Origin: Moorella thermoacetica
GTDB lineage: Bacteria > Bacillota > DSM-521 > Neomoorellales > Neomoorellaceae
NCBI RefSeq assembly: GCF_001267405.1
Contig: NZ_CP012369.1
Coordinates: 398,001 to 462,000, forward strand
Reading direction: 5' to 3'
DNA length: 64,000 nt
The notes under the pieces were generated by a model that worked only from the letters and a program-made list of their open reading frames with translations, was not told where the DNA came from and did no database searches. Shown piece by piece: positions 48,942-57,946 of this stretch. Position 1 is the stretch's first letter; every line of letters begins with the position of its first letter. Made by a program: the position numbers and the translations under genes.

Positions 48942-50264
48942 ATGGTGATAATGGGGGGTACAGGTTTGTACTGGAACGAGAGATATGAATGTATGCCGGA
49001 GGCAGAACTGCAGGAACTCCAGCTGGAACGCCTCCAGGCAACAGTCAGGAGGGCCTTTTTTGATGTCCCCTTTTATCGCCGGGCCTTCCAGGAGATCGGC
49101 CTGGAACCGGGGGACATCAAGAGCCTGGACGACCTGCAAAGACTGCCTTTCACCACCAAACAGGATTTGCGGGATAACTACCCCTACGGCATGTTCGCCG
49201 TGCCCATGAGCGAGATCGTACGTATCCACTCCTCCTCGGGCACTACCGGTAAACCGACGGTGGTTGGTTACACCCGCCACGACATCGACGTCTGGTCCGA
49301 ACTCATGGCCCGGGCCCTCGTCTGCGGCGGCGCCACCCGGCATGATATCATTCAAAACGCCTACGGGTATGGCCTCTTTACCGGTGGCCTGGGAATCCAC
49401 TACGGCTCCGAACGCCTGGGGGCCTCCGTAATTCCAATTTCCGGCGGCAACACCAAGCGCCAGGTAATGATCATGAAGGACTATGGTAGCACCGTCCTGA
49501 CCTGTACTCCTTCCTATGCCCTGCATATCGCGGAAGTAATGGCGGAGATGGGGATCAAACCCGAGGAAATAAAGCTCCGCTGCGGGATCTTCGGTGCCGA
49601 ACCCTGGTCGGAAAGCATGCGCCAGGAGATCGAGAAGCGCCTGGGCATCAGCGCCGTCGACATCTACGGCCTGAGCGAGGTTATCGGCCCCGGGGTGGGG
49701 ATTGAGTGCCAGGAGAAAAACGGTCTCCATATCTTTGCCGACCACTTTTTGATTGAAATTATCGATCCGGTGACCGGGAAGCAACTGCCCCCGGGCCAGA
49801 GGGGCGAACTGGTGATTACCTCCCTCACCAAGGAAGCCCTGCCGGTCATCCGTTACCGCACCCGGGATATCACCAGCCTGATCCCCGGACCCTGTCCCTG
49901 TGGCCGCACCCACCCGCGGGTAGCCCGTTTCACCGGTCGTACCGACGACATGCTCATTATCCGCGGGGTCAATGTCTTCCCCTCCCAGGTGGAGAGCGTC
50001 CTCCTGGAGATGGGGGGTACCGAACCCCACTACCTCCTCATCGTCGACCGCCAGGGCTCCCTGGATACCCTGGAGATCAAAGTAGAAGTCTCTGAAACCC
50101 TTTTCTCCGATAAAGTCCGGCGCCTGGAAGATTTGGAAAAACGCCTGCGTCATGAACTGGAAAGCACCCTGGGCATCAGCGTCAAAGTAACCCTGGTCGA
50201 GCCTAAATCTATCCAGCGGAGCGAAGGCAAAGCCGTAAGGGTTATCGATAAAAGGAAGATTTAG
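48942..50264 (+). CDS. paaK: Phenylacetate-CoA ligase-like enzyme
   Basis: AMP-forming aryl-CoA ligase (up to 440 aa) of the PaaK type. The phosphate-binding loop is [16 protein letters not shown] near residue 98, the later motif is [12 protein letters not shown] near 243, and the C-terminal hinge is [19 protein letters not shown] near 337. Typical length. Two starts are possible: ATG at 48942, or TTG at 48966 with a G-run 8 nt upstream (product starting [11 protein letters not shown]); I cannot decide. It is followed by a tandem ACT protein after 15 bp. In acetogens and other anaerobes this pair is common, where the enzyme may activate aryl acids from amino-acid fermentation by indolepyruvate-type pathways. 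Confidence 0.92.
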   Translation: MVIMGGTGLYWNERYECMPEAELQELQLERLQATVRRAFFDVPFYRRAFQEIGLEPGDIKSLDDLQRLPFTTKQDLRDNYPYGMFAVPMSEIVRIHSSSGTTGKPTVVGYTRHDIDVWSELMARALVCGGATRHDIIQNAYGYGLFTGGLGIHYGSERLGASVIPISGGNTKRQVMIMKDYGSTVLTCTPSYALHIAEVMAEMGIKPEEIKLRCGIFGAEPWSESMRQEIEKRLGISAVDIYGLSEVIGPGVGIECQEKNGLHIFADHFLIEIIDPVTGKQLPPGQRGELVITSLTKEALPVIRYRTRDITSLIPGPCPCGRTHPRVARFTGRTDDMLIIRGVNVFPSQVESVLLEMGGTEPHYLLIVDRQGSLDTLEIKVEVSETLFSDKVRRLEDLEKRLRHELESTLGISVKVTLVEPKSIQRSEGKAVRVIDKRKI

Positions 50265-50279
50265 GAGGAGGCGAGCCAG

Positions 50280-50711
50280 GTGAAGATCAAGCAGATCTCG
50301 GTTTTCCTCGAGAACAAATCCGGCCGGCTGGCGGCCGTAACGCGGCTCCTGGCCGGGCACGGCATCAACATCCGCGCCCTCTCCATCGCTGACACTTCGG
50401 ATTTCGGCATCCTGCGCCTCATTGTCGACGACCCGGACCGGGCCTACACCGAACTGAAGGGGGCCGGCTTTACCGTCAGCTTGACGGAGGTCCTGGGGGT
50501 AGAGATGCCCGACCGGCCCGGCGGCCTCAGCAACATCCTCTCCATCCTCGAAGAAAATGGCATTAACATTGAATACCTCTACGCCTTCATCGGCAGGGGG
50601 GATAACGGCGCCCTGGTTATCTTCCGCGTAGAAGAACTCGACGCGGCCATCGACGTTTTACAGGCCAGGGGCATTACCGTTCTTGATGGTGAGAAAATCT
50701 ACCGCCTCTAA
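50280..50711 (+). CDS. Tandem ACT-domain regulatory protein
   Basis: A 143-aa protein made of two ACT domains: residues about 1-70 (ISVFLENKSGRLAAVTRLLA) and about 71-143 (EVLGVEMPDRPGGLSNILSI). ACT pairs bind amino acids and regulate partner enzymes. The gene starts with GTG after AGGAGGAGGCG and is coupled to the ligase gene upstream, so it may sense the amino acid whose aryl acid the ligase activates. There is no catalytic or DNA-binding domain. Confidence 0.9.
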   Translation: MKIKQISVFLENKSGRLAAVTRLLAGHGINIRALSIADTSDFGILRLIVDDPDRAYTELKGAGFTVSLTEVLGVEMPDRPGGLSNILSILEENGINIEYLYAFIGRGDNGALVIFRVEELDAAIDVLQARGITVLDGEKIYRL

Positions 50712-50745
50712 CCGGCGGTTGCAGGACAAAGGAGATGAAGAACCA

Positions 50746-51843
50746 GTGGCTACCGTTCCCAAGTGTCGTGAAGCCATCCTGAGCATTAAACCATACGTTC
50801 CGGGGAAACCCATTGAAGAGGTCCAGCGTGAGCTGGGAGTTAAGGATGTCATTAAGCTGGCTTCCAATGAAAATCCGCTGGGACCTTCCCCGGATGCCGT
50901 CCAGGCCTTGCAAGAGGCCAGCGATAGGATCTTCCTCTACCCTGACGGCAACTGCTATTATCTTAAAGAAGCCCTGGCGGCCAAACTGGGGGTAAAACAG
51001 GAGAACCTGATTATCGGCAATGGTACTGATGAGATCCTGAAGATGCTGGCCGAGACCTACATTAACCCTGGCGATGAAATCGTCGTCGCCGACCCGACCT
51101 TTTCCGAATACGAATTCGCCGCCCAGGTAATGGGGGGACGGGCCATAAAGGTTCCCACTCGTAATTTCCGCCACGACCTGGCAGCCATGGCGGCAGCTAT
51201 TACTCCCAGGACGCGGCTGGTCTTCGTCTGCAACCCCAACAATCCCACCGGGACGATTGTCGGCCAGGCCGCCCTGGACGGTTTCTTAAAGCAGGTGCCT
51301 CCTTCCGTACTAGTCGTCCTGGACGAGGCCTATTCCGATTATGTTACCGCCGAACACTATCCCAACAGCCTGGCCTATGTCCGGGCCGGCAGGGCCAATG
51401 TCATAATCCTGCGCACCTTCTCTAAAATTTACGGCCTGGCCGGGTTGCGGGTCGGTTACGGGGTCGCTGTTCCCGAGATTATCAGGGACTTGAACCGGGT
51501 ACGGGAGCCTTTTAACGTCAACCTTCTCGCCCAGGTTGCCGCCGTTGCTGCCCTCAAGGACGAAGCCCACGTAGGTAAGAGCAGGGAAGTTAACAGCGAG
51601 GGCAAGGACTATCTCTACAGCCAATTTGAATCCCTGGGACTAAAGTACGTTCCCACCGAAGCCAATTTCATCTTTGTGGATATCCAGCGGGACAGCCGGG
51701 AGGTTTTCCGTCAACTGTTGCAAAAGGGAGTTATCGTCCGGACTGGCGATATCTTTGGCTATGATACCTTCCTGCGGGTAACCATTGGTACCCGGCGCCA
51801 GAACGAAACCTTCATTCGCGCTCTGAGGGAAATTTTGGCTTAG
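50746..51843 (+). CDS. hisC: Histidinol-phosphate-type aminotransferase
   Basis: PLP-dependent class II aminotransferase (365 aa) of the HisC family, transferring an amino group to imidazole acetol phosphate in histidine synthesis, or in related proteins to aromatic keto acids. Motifs are KLASNENPLGPSPDA near residue 41, VFCNPNNPTGT near 160, the Schiff-base Lys in TFSKIYGLAGLRVGY at K227, and TGDIFGYDTFLRVTIGT near the end. The GTG at 50746 follows AAAGGAGATG and gives normal length. It is separate from any histidine operon and follows an aryl-CoA ligase and ACT protein, so an aromatic-amino-acid role is also possible. Confidence 0.88.
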   Translation: MATVPKCREAILSIKPYVPGKPIEEVQRELGVKDVIKLASNENPLGPSPDAVQALQEASDRIFLYPDGNCYYLKEALAAKLGVKQENLIIGNGTDEILKMLAETYINPGDEIVVADPTFSEYEFAAQVMGGRAIKVPTRNFRHDLAAMAAAITPRTRLVFVCNPNNPTGTIVGQAALDGFLKQVPPSVLVVLDEAYSDYVTAEHYPNSLAYVRAGRANVIILRTFSKIYGLAGLRVGYGVAVPEIIRDLNRVREPFNVNLLAQVAAVAALKDEAHVGKSREVNSEGKDYLYSQFESLGLKYVPTEANFIFVDIQRDSREVFRQLLQKGVIVRTGDIFGYDTFLRVTIGTRRQNETFIRALREILA

Positions 51844-51861
51844 ACTAAAAAAATTAGTAAT

Positions 51862-51917
51862 ATATCCCTCCTTGTCGCGATATGTATGTTAATAGCAATC
51901 TGAAAAAGGAGGGATAT
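51862..51917 (+). promoter_or_regulatory. Hairpin that includes the gerMN ribosome site
   Basis: ATATCCCTCCTT (51862-51873) is a perfect complement of AAGGAGGGATAT (51906-51917) across 32 nt. The right arm is the Shine-Dalgarno sequence of the next gene, and TTTT follows directly. The structure could act as a terminator for hisC or hide the ribosome site. Confidence 0.65.
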
Positions 51918-51920
51918 TTT

Positions 51921-52523
51921 TTGCGGTGGCGTAAGTATTTAGCAGTTGTGACGGGCCTGTTGCTCATGGTTGTCATGGTCAGCGGCTGTGGCCTCACGGA
52001 CAGGTTGAGGGGCGATACCCAGCCACAGGTCAAGGTCCAGGTTCCTCCTCCTGAAGCAAGTGTTCCGACGCCGGCGCCTGAGAACAAGGTCGGGGAACCG
52101 GCCAAAACGACCCAGGTAGTCCTTTATTTCAGCGATTCCAGCGGCAACTATTTGGTGGCGGAAAAACGTAGTATTCCGGCCGTCGAAGGGATCGCCCGGG
52201 CCACCATCGAAGAGCTGATCAAGGGTCCCGCTCCCGATTCCAAACTACTGCCGACCATTCCCAAGGGAACGGTATTGAAGGATATCAATATCCGCCCCGA
52301 CGGCCTGGCCAGGGTTGACTTTAGCAAGGAATTGGTGGCCAACCATAGCGGCGGCTCCCTTGGGGAGAGCCTGACTGTTTATTCCATTGTCAATACCCTG
52401 ACCCAATTTCCCACGATTAAACAGGTCCAGTTCCTGGTAGACGGTCAGTACGTCCAGACTATTGCCGGCCATGTCGATGTTTCGGCTGCCATGAGTCGCA
52501 ACGAGAGCTTGATCAAAAAATAG
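51921..52523 (+). CDS. GerMN-domain lipoprotein
   Basis: Lipoprotein (200 aa) with a signal peptide and lipobox VSGC near residue 23, then a Pro-rich linker (residues about 35-60) and a GerMN domain (VVLYFSDSSGNYLVAEKRSI, then ATIEELIKGP and RVDFSKELV). In Bacillus the related GerM is needed for spore germination and cortex hydrolysis. The TTG at 51921 has AAAAAGGAGGG 8 nt upstream and leaves a proper signal peptide; the earlier ATG at 51882 does not. The next gene is a cell-wall amidase, consistent with an envelope role. Confidence 0.85.
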   Translation: MRWRKYLAVVTGLLLMVVMVSGCGLTDRLRGDTQPQVKVQVPPPEASVPTPAPENKVGEPAKTTQVVLYFSDSSGNYLVAEKRSIPAVEGIARATIEELIKGPAPDSKLLPTIPKGTVLKDINIRPDGLARVDFSKELVANHSGGSLGESLTVYSIVNTLTQFPTIKQVQFLVDGQYVQTIAGHVDVSAAMSRNESLIKK

Positions 52524-52570
52524 GAACCTTTATTTATACAGTTGGTATTTATACACCTGGTTCGCAAAGA

Positions 52571-52599
52571 GGGTCGCTTGAGGCGCCCCTTTGTTTTTT
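52571..52599 (+). terminator. Terminator after the GerMN gene
   Basis: GGGTCGC-TTGAG-GCGCCC forms a short bulged stem followed by TTTGTTTTTT. Confidence 0.7.
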
Positions 52600-52630
52600 C
52601 GACAAAAATTCGCAGGTGGGAAGGAAAGCC

Positions 52631-52661
52631 ACTTCCGGTAGCGAATAGTATAACCGGAAGT
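52631..52661. repeat. 9-bp inverted repeat before the amidase gene
   Basis: ACTTCCGGT (52631-52639) and ACCGGAAGT (52653-52661) are exact complements around 13 nt that contain TAGTATA, so the palindrome could be an operator around a promoter -10 or an RNA hairpin in the leader. Confidence 0.5.
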
Positions 52662-52689
52662 CGTAAAAGGGTGAAAGGAGAAAGGAAGG

Positions 52690-54666
52690 GTGATGGTTAG
52701 ACGCCTGACAAATGGCCGGTGGGGCCTGACGCTGCTGATACTGGCGTTGATGTACATAATTGCGCTGGGGCTGATGGCCCGGCCGGCTGCAGCTGACCCC
52801 GGGATTACTCTAGTCTTGAACGGCAGCAGGGTTAACCCCTCGGTTCCAGCCTACACCGACAGCAACGGTCGTACCATGGTACCTGTGCGTTTTGTCATGG
52901 AACACATGGGGGGCAGGGTGGAGTGGCTGGATGCCGAGCAGGGGATAGTAGTCAGCCGGGGAGCGACAACTTTAAAAATGTGGATTGGCAAACGCCAGGC
53001 CCAGGTCAACGGCCAGGCTATTGACCTGGATACAGTACCTGTCCTCCAGGATGGCACCAGCATGGTACCGGTGCGTTTTGTCGCCCAGGCTTTCGGCGGG
53101 AAGGTTGAATGGGATGATGCCTCCCGGACAGTTAGCATCTGGCTGGGTACGGCGTCGCCCGCCGGCCAGGTGCGGATAACCGGCAGTTATGTCAATGTCC
53201 GGACCGGGCCGGGGACTTCCTATGGGGTAATTGATGTCCTGCCCAGGGACACGCTGGTGCAATTGTTGGCTACAGGCGATGGATGGTACCAGGTGCAGTT
53301 GCCGGATGGACGCCAGGGTTGGGTTTCGGCCAGTTATTCCGAAGTGCTCCAGGGCAACAACCAACCCCAGGATACCAATCCTCCCGGCAATAATCAGCCC
53401 GGGAACGGGCAGTCGCCAGGCAACAACCCGTCACCTGGCAATAATCAGCCGGGGAATGAAGAACCACCGTCCGGACAACCCTTGGGCACAGCGATAATCG
53501 GTAACAAGCCGGTGGCCATTTTAGCCGGACCTAACCCGGTGGAAAAACAAGTCGGTATGGCACCGGCCGGCAGCCGGTTACCCATCTGGCAACAGCAGGG
53601 TGACTGGTGGTTGGTGGAGCTGGATAATGGCCTGCGGGGCTGGCTGGCCAGTTCCCTGGCAACCTTTTCACCCGAAAAACCGGGCCAGGATAATGGCGGG
53701 TCCGAAACGGGTAACGGTGGGACGGCACCTGGTGAAGGTAATCAGGGAGTGGGCAACAGTGATAGCAACAGCCTCAAGATAACCGGCGTCACGGTAAATC
53801 CCGGGCCCGATTGGATTGAAGTAACGGTACAGGGTACCCGGCCCTTTACCTTTAAAAGCTCCCGTTGGGCCGACCACCTGATTTTCGATATACCAGGAGC
53901 CACCCTGGCGGTAGCACCGGGGCAGGACAAGGTGGAAGTGAACCGGCAGCCGCTGGCCCGGGTGCGCCTGGGACAGTATGATGCCAACACCGTGCGAGTG
54001 GTATGCGATCTTAATGGGGCAGCCAATTTTACCACAACGACAGCCGGATCTACTATAACCATCAGGCTGCAAAAACCCTCTGTCCGGGGGGCTAAAATTG
54101 TCATTGATCCCGGCCATGGTACCGACCCGCAAGGTTCTGACCCCGGGGCTATCGGTCCCAGCGGCGTTCAGGAGAAGGACGTCAACCTGGCCATCTCCCG
54201 GAAATTGGCGGAACTCTTGCGCGCCGCCGGGGCGACGGTTTATATGACCCGTGATGGGGAAACAACTCCGTATACCCTATCCGGTAGGGCCTATTACGCC
54301 AACGAAGTCGGCGCCGACCTTTTCATCTGCATTCACTCCAACGCGTCCCTGAGCCCTTCAGCCTCGGGTACATCAACCTATTTCTATGCACCGCCGGGGA
54401 CGGCCCTGGGAGAACAGCGGGATGCACGCCAGCGCCTGGCCACCCTTATCCAGAGGGATCTGGTAGCTGCTATCGGCCGGCGCGACCTGGGGGTTAAAGA
54501 GGCCAATTTCGCAGTCCTGCGCAATACCAAAATGCCCTCGGTGCTTGTAGAGACGGCCTTTATCTCGAATCCTACGGAGGAGCAGCTCCTGGCCAGTCCT
54601 GATTTCCAGGCCCTGGTGGCCCAGGGGATCTTTAACGGCATCAGTGACTACCTCTCCGGCCAGTAG
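52690..54666 (+). CDS. Multidomain N-acetylmuramoyl-L-alanine amidase
   Basis: Secreted cell-wall hydrolase (658 aa) that cuts between muramic acid and the stem peptide. A signal peptide occupies residues 1-36. Two copper-amine-oxidase-like stalk repeats follow (about 38-150, each with MVPVRFV), then an SH3b domain (about 162-221, VNVRTGPGTSYGVI), an Asn/Pro/Gly-rich linker, a second SH3-like domain (about 265-330), an AMIN domain (about 365-460) and an Amidase_3 domain (about 470-655). The zinc ligands are visible in VIDPGHGTD, QEKDVNL and CIHSNAS, and the catalytic Glu in VETAFISNPTEE. GTG at 52690 lies 9 nt after AAAGGAG; ATG at 52693 is an alternative. Confidence 0.93.
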   Translation: MMVRRLTNGRWGLTLLILALMYIIALGLMARPAAADPGITLVLNGSRVNPSVPAYTDSNGRTMVPVRFVMEHMGGRVEWLDAEQGIVVSRGATTLKMWIGKRQAQVNGQAIDLDTVPVLQDGTSMVPVRFVAQAFGGKVEWDDASRTVSIWLGTASPAGQVRITGSYVNVRTGPGTSYGVIDVLPRDTLVQLLATGDGWYQVQLPDGRQGWVSASYSEVLQGNNQPQDTNPPGNNQPGNGQSPGNNPSPGNNQPGNEEPPSGQPLGTAIIGNKPVAILAGPNPVEKQVGMAPAGSRLPIWQQQGDWWLVELDNGLRGWLASSLATFSPEKPGQDNGGSETGNGGTAPGEGNQGVGNSDSNSLKITGVTVNPGPDWIEVTVQGTRPFTFKSSRWADHLIFDIPGATLAVAPGQDKVEVNRQPLARVRLGQYDANTVRVVCDLNGAANFTTTTAGSTITIRLQKPSVRGAKIVIDPGHGTDPQGSDPGAIGPSGVQEKDVNLAISRKLAELLRAAGATVYMTRDGETTPYTLSGRAYYANEVGADLFICIHSNASLSPSASGTSTYFYAPPGTALGEQRDARQRLATLIQRDLVAAIGRRDLGVKEANFAVLRNTKMPSVLVETAFISNPTEEQLLASPDFQALVAQGIFNGISDYLSGQ

Positions 54667-54701
54667 GCTGGTGAATAAAGGGGCGGGGGTCTGCAAATTG
54701 C

Positions 54702-54730
54702 TTGCAGGCCCTCGCCTTCTCTGTTACAAT
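54702..54730 (+). promoter_or_regulatory. Promoter of murI-rph-rdgB
   Basis: TTGCAG (54702-54707), a 17-nt spacer and TACAAT (54725-54730) resemble a sigma-A promoter about 100 bp before murI. The -35 overlaps the right arm of a GC-rich hairpin that may end the amidase transcript. Confidence 0.6.
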
Positions 54731-54831
54731 GGGAAGGCAGGAAATAGACATTACCAGCTTAATTTCCAGCATATAATATTCAGTACTTGGTGTTTAGAAA
54801 GAAGAAGCACCTCGATAAGGAGTTGAAGGCG

Positions 54832-55662
54832 GTGTTTCCCGTCCAACCGGTAGGGGTTTTTGATTCCGGAGTCGGCGGCTTGACAGTAGCCCGGGAGATT
54901 ACCCGGCAACTGCCTGCCGAGACGATAATTTATTTCGGCGATACGGCCCACGTACCTTACGGTTCGCGGCCGGTAGACGAGTTAATCCATTTTGCCGATA
55001 CTATAGTCGGCTTTTTAATTGCCCGGGGGGCAAAGGCCATTGTTGACGCCTGCAATACTACTTCAGCCGTGGCCCTGCCTTACTTGCAACAGAAGTACTC
55101 TATCCCCATCATCGGGGTCATTGAGCCCGGCGTCGAAGCCGCCCTGCAGGCGACTAAAAACGGGCGGATCGGCGTTATAGCCACGGAAGCTACCATCGCC
55201 AGCGACGCCCACAGGCGAGCCCTGCTGAGCCGGGGAAAGGAGGTCCAGGTCTTTACCCGGGCCTGTCCCCCCTTCGTACCCCTGGTGGAAGCCGGTATAG
55301 TTGCCGGTCCCCGGGTCGAAGGGGTGGTGGCCGAATGCCTGGAATCCCTTTTGCAAGCCGGTATTGATACCCTGATCCTGGGCTGTACCCATTACCCTTT
55401 TCTGGCGCCGGTCATCCAGGACCTGGCCGGTCCCGGAGTTACTCTGGTAGACCCGGCGGCGGCCACGGTACGGGAGCTGAAATCTGTCCTGGCAGCCGGC
55501 GGTGGCCTGCGGGGACCCCACGGTTCCCGGGCCCATGAATTCTATGTCAGCGGCGACCCACGTTCATTTAACGAAGTGGGTTTTAAACTGATCGGATGGC
55601 TGGAACTGGCCAGAACCAGGAAACTTGCCTTAGACTTTAGGGAAAAAGGTACCCCCGGGTAA
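54832..55662 (+). CDS. murI: Glutamate racemase
   Basis: MurI (276 aa) makes D-glutamate for peptidoglycan. The two catalytic cysteines are in DACNTTSAVALP near residue 73 and LGCTHYPFL near 183, and the N-terminal DSGVGGLTV motif is at about residues 10-18. The GTG at 54832 has AAGGAG 9 nt upstream and gives normal length; an earlier TTG at 54787 would add 15 unlikely residues. First gene of a likely operon with rph and rdgB. Confidence 0.95.
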   Translation: MFPVQPVGVFDSGVGGLTVAREITRQLPAETIIYFGDTAHVPYGSRPVDELIHFADTIVGFLIARGAKAIVDACNTTSAVALPYLQQKYSIPIIGVIEPGVEAALQATKNGRIGVIATEATIASDAHRRALLSRGKEVQVFTRACPPFVPLVEAGIVAGPRVEGVVAECLESLLQAGIDTLILGCTHYPFLAPVIQDLAGPGVTLVDPAAATVRELKSVLAAGGGLRGPHGSRAHEFYVSGDPRSFNEVGFKLIGWLELARTRKLALDFREKGTPG

Positions 55663-55683
55663 GAACGAAGGAGGCCTGGAGCT

Positions 55684-56436
55684 TTGCTACGAGCAAATGG
55701 TCGCGGTTTGCGGGAATTGCGCCCGGTGACCATTGAACGCCATTATCTCAAATATGCCGAGGGTTCGGCCTTAATCACCGTAGGTGACACCCGGGTGATC
55801 TGCAGTGCAACGGTGGAAGAAAAGGTTCCTCCTTTTTTAAAAAACACCGGCAAGGGCTGGATTACGGCGGAGTATTCCCTGCTGCCCCGGTCCACCAAGG
55901 AGCGGACCATACGCGAAGTCACCCGTGGCAGGCTCACGGGCCGGACCCAGGAGATCCAACGGCTAATAGGACGGTCGTTACGCAGCGTGGTCGACATGTC
56001 CCTCCTCGGGGAGAGGACCATCTGGCTGGACTGCGATGTCCTTCAGGCTGACGGCGGTACGCGCACAGCCGCCATTACCGGTAGTTTCGTGGCCCTGGCT
56101 GAAGCTTTGGCCGGCCTGGTGGCGGCCGGGGGAGTGCCGGCCATGCCCCTTAAGGATTTCCTGGCGGCAGTCAGCGTCGGCCTGGTGGACGACGAGCTTA
56201 TCCTGGACCTGGATTTCCAGGAGGACTCCCACGCCGGGGTGGACATGAATGTCGTCATGACTGGTTCCGGCCAGCTGGTGGAGGTCCAGGGAACGGCCGA
56301 AGGCCGACCCTTTACCCGGGAACAGCTCACAGCCATGCTGGATCTGGCCGGAGAAGGTATAGAGAGCCTGATTGCCATCCAAAAGCAGGTTCTTGGTGAT
56401 ATTGCCAGCCGGGTGGGGACAGGCAATGATAAATAA
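55684..56436 (+). CDS. rph: Ribonuclease PH
   Basis: RNase PH (250 aa), the phosphorolytic 3' exoribonuclease that trims tRNA 3' ends. Conserved blocks are [37 protein letters not shown] and the active-site region [18 protein letters not shown]. The TTG start follows AGGAGG with good spacing. The last 11 bp overlap rdgB, as in many Bacillota where the two genes are coupled. Confidence 0.96.
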   Translation: MLRANGRGLRELRPVTIERHYLKYAEGSALITVGDTRVICSATVEEKVPPFLKNTGKGWITAEYSLLPRSTKERTIREVTRGRLTGRTQEIQRLIGRSLRSVVDMSLLGERTIWLDCDVLQADGGTRTAAITGSFVALAEALAGLVAAGGVPAMPLKDFLAAVSVGLVDDELILDLDFQEDSHAGVDMNVVMTGSGQLVEVQGTAEGRPFTREQLTAMLDLAGEGIESLIAIQKQVLGDIASRVGTGNDK

Positions 56437-57031
56437 ACTGGTTTTAGCTACCAAAAATGCGGGTAAAGCCAGGGAGTTCCGGGAGCTTTTGCAGGACCTG
56501 GGGGTGGAAATCGAGACCTTGCTCGATTTCCCCGGGTTCAACCTGCCGCCAGAGACAGGCAGCACCTTTGTCGACAATGCCCTTTTCAAAGCCCGGCTGA
56601 CCGCCAGCATGACTGGCTTACCGGCCCTGGGCGACGATTCCGGCCTGGAAGTTGACTTTTTAGAGGGTGCGCCGGGAGTTTATTCGGCCCGTTTTGCCGG
56701 TGAACCCACCGATGACCGGCGCAACAACGCCAAATTACTCCAACTCATGGAGGGAGTGCCCTGGGAGAGAAGGACGGCTCGCTTCCGTTGTGTGCTGGCC
56801 CTGGTTACTGAGGATGGCGATACCCACCTGGCAGAGGGCACCCTGGAAGGGCTGATTGCAACGGAACCCCGGGGCCACCAGGGATTCGGCTATGACCCCC
56901 TGTTTTACTTGCCAGAGTATGACCTGACCCTGGCCGAGCTGGGGGGTGAGGTTAAAAATAAATTGAGCCATCGTGCCCGGGCTGTAAAGAAGATGTGGCC
57001 TATCTTGAGGCGGCTCTGGCCGGCAAAATAG
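56426..57031 (+). CDS. rdgB: XTP/dITP diphosphatase (HAM1/RdgB)
   Basis: House-cleaning nucleotide pyrophosphatase (201 aa) that hydrolyses dITP and XTP. The substrate-binding motif [12 protein letters not shown] is at residues 6-17, [22 protein letters not shown] (quoted as [20 protein letters not shown]) in the middle, and [16 protein letters not shown] and HRARAVKK at the end. The ATG lies within the end of rph. Full length for the family. Confidence 0.95.
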   Translation: MINKLVLATKNAGKAREFRELLQDLGVEIETLLDFPGFNLPPETGSTFVDNALFKARLTASMTGLPALGDDSGLEVDFLEGAPGVYSARFAGEPTDDRRNNAKLLQLMEGVPWERRTARFRCVLALVTEDGDTHLAEGTLEGLIATEPRGHQGFGYDPLFYLPEYDLTLAELGGEVKNKLSHRARAVKKMWPILRRLWPAK

Positions 57032-57134
57032 CCTCCATGCCGGCCTGCCGCCAGCAAAAAGGGTCTTGCCAGGAGCAGGCCGGTCAATTATAATAAATAA
57101 TGCTTTTTTCATGGTGGTTCAGCAAAAATTATTT

Positions 57135-57163
57135 TTGACGGGGAAACGTTTTTGTGGTAAAAT
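57135..57163 (+). promoter_or_regulatory. Promoter of the tRNA cluster
   Basis: TTGACG (57135-57140), exactly 17 nt, then TAAAAT (57158-57163), 11 nt before the first tRNA. One strong promoter appears to serve six tRNAs. Confidence 0.85.
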
Positions 57164-57174
57164 AGAATTTGCCT

Positions 57175-57248
<74 letters not shown>

Positions 57249-57253
57249 AACAG

Positions 57254-57330
57254 GCGCCTGTAGCTCAGCTGGATAGAGCAGCGGCCTTCTAAGCCCCGTG
57301 CCGCAGGTTCGAATCCTGCCAGGCGCGCCA
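57254..57330 (+). tRNA. tRNA-Arg(TCT)
   Basis: Acceptor GCGCCTG pairs with CAGGCGC; anticodon loop CTTCTAA (TCT); GGTTCGAATCC T-loop; CCA encoded. Confidence 0.96.
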
Positions 57331-57341
57331 GAAAAAGACAT

Positions 57342-57419
57342 GGTGGGTGTAGCTCAGTTGGTTAGAGCACCAGGTTGTGGCCCTGGGGGTCGTGGGTTCG
57401 AGTCCCATCTCCCACCCCA
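57342..57419 (+). tRNA. tRNA-His(GTG)
   Basis: Anticodon loop TTGTGGC (GTG). G at 57342 is the extra G-1 of tRNA-His opposite C73, followed by CCA. The acceptor GTGGGTG against CTCCCAC leaves one T-T mismatch at the sixth pair. Confidence 0.94.
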
Positions 57420-57431
57420 TTTTATTTATAT

Positions 57432-57507
57432 TGGGGCGTAGCCAAGCGGTAAGGCAACGGACTTTGGATCCGTCATTCCGCTGGTTCGAATCCAGCCGCC
57501 CCAGCCA
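57432..57507 (+). tRNA. tRNA-Gln(TTG)
   Basis: Acceptor TGGGGCG pairs with CGCCCCA; anticodon loop CTTTGGA (TTG); CCA encoded. Confidence 0.96.
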
Positions 57508-57514
57508 ATAGCGT

Positions 57515-57590
57515 GAGCCATTAGCTCAGCAGGTAGAGCACCTGACTTTTAATCAGGGTGTCCGGGGTTCGACTCCCCGATGGCTCACCA
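57515..57590 (+). tRNA. tRNA-Lys(TTT)
   Basis: Acceptor GAGCCAT pairs with ATGGCTC; anticodon loop CTTTTAA (TTT); CCA encoded. Confidence 0.96.
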
Positions 57591-57597
57591 TTTTTTT

Positions 57598-57682
57598 GCG
57601 GGCGTGGCGGAATGGCAGACGCGCCAGACTTAGGATCTGGTGGGGTTAACCCGTGGAGGTTCAAGTCCTCTCGCCCGCACCA
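57598..57682 (+). tRNA. tRNA-Leu(TAG)
   Basis: 85 nt with a long variable arm, acceptor GCGGGCG pairing to CGCCCGC, anticodon loop CTTAGGA (TAG) and encoded CCA. Confidence 0.96.
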
Positions 57683-57704
57683 AATATAGATATTTCAAGG
57701 TTTT

Positions 57705-57729
57705 CCGGGTTTGAAGCCCGGATTTTTTT
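57705..57729 (+). terminator. Terminator of the tRNA cluster
   Basis: CCGGGTT-TGA-AGCCCGG (one G-U pair) followed by ATTTTTTT, 22 bp after the last tRNA. Confidence 0.85.
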
Positions 57730-57946
57730 GCTGTATCACTGGAAAGGGAAAAGGAGGGGCGCTCAAAAGAATCGGCCGGCAGCGAAGAGCGGAACGCGGC
57801 TATGGAAAAAATCGCCGCTTTCGGCTGGCGGGGTGACCATCCTGGTGCAAGAATTGCAGCCGATTGCCGCGCGGGTTAAATATAGAATTTTTAGCCTAAT
57901 CCGGCTAACTGCCGCATTTTTCATGAAGGGATGGACATGGTAGGCG

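Noticed and set aside
57653-57943. 96-codon frame after the tRNA cluster
   Set aside because: It starts inside tRNA-Leu and runs through the terminator; no support as a gene.
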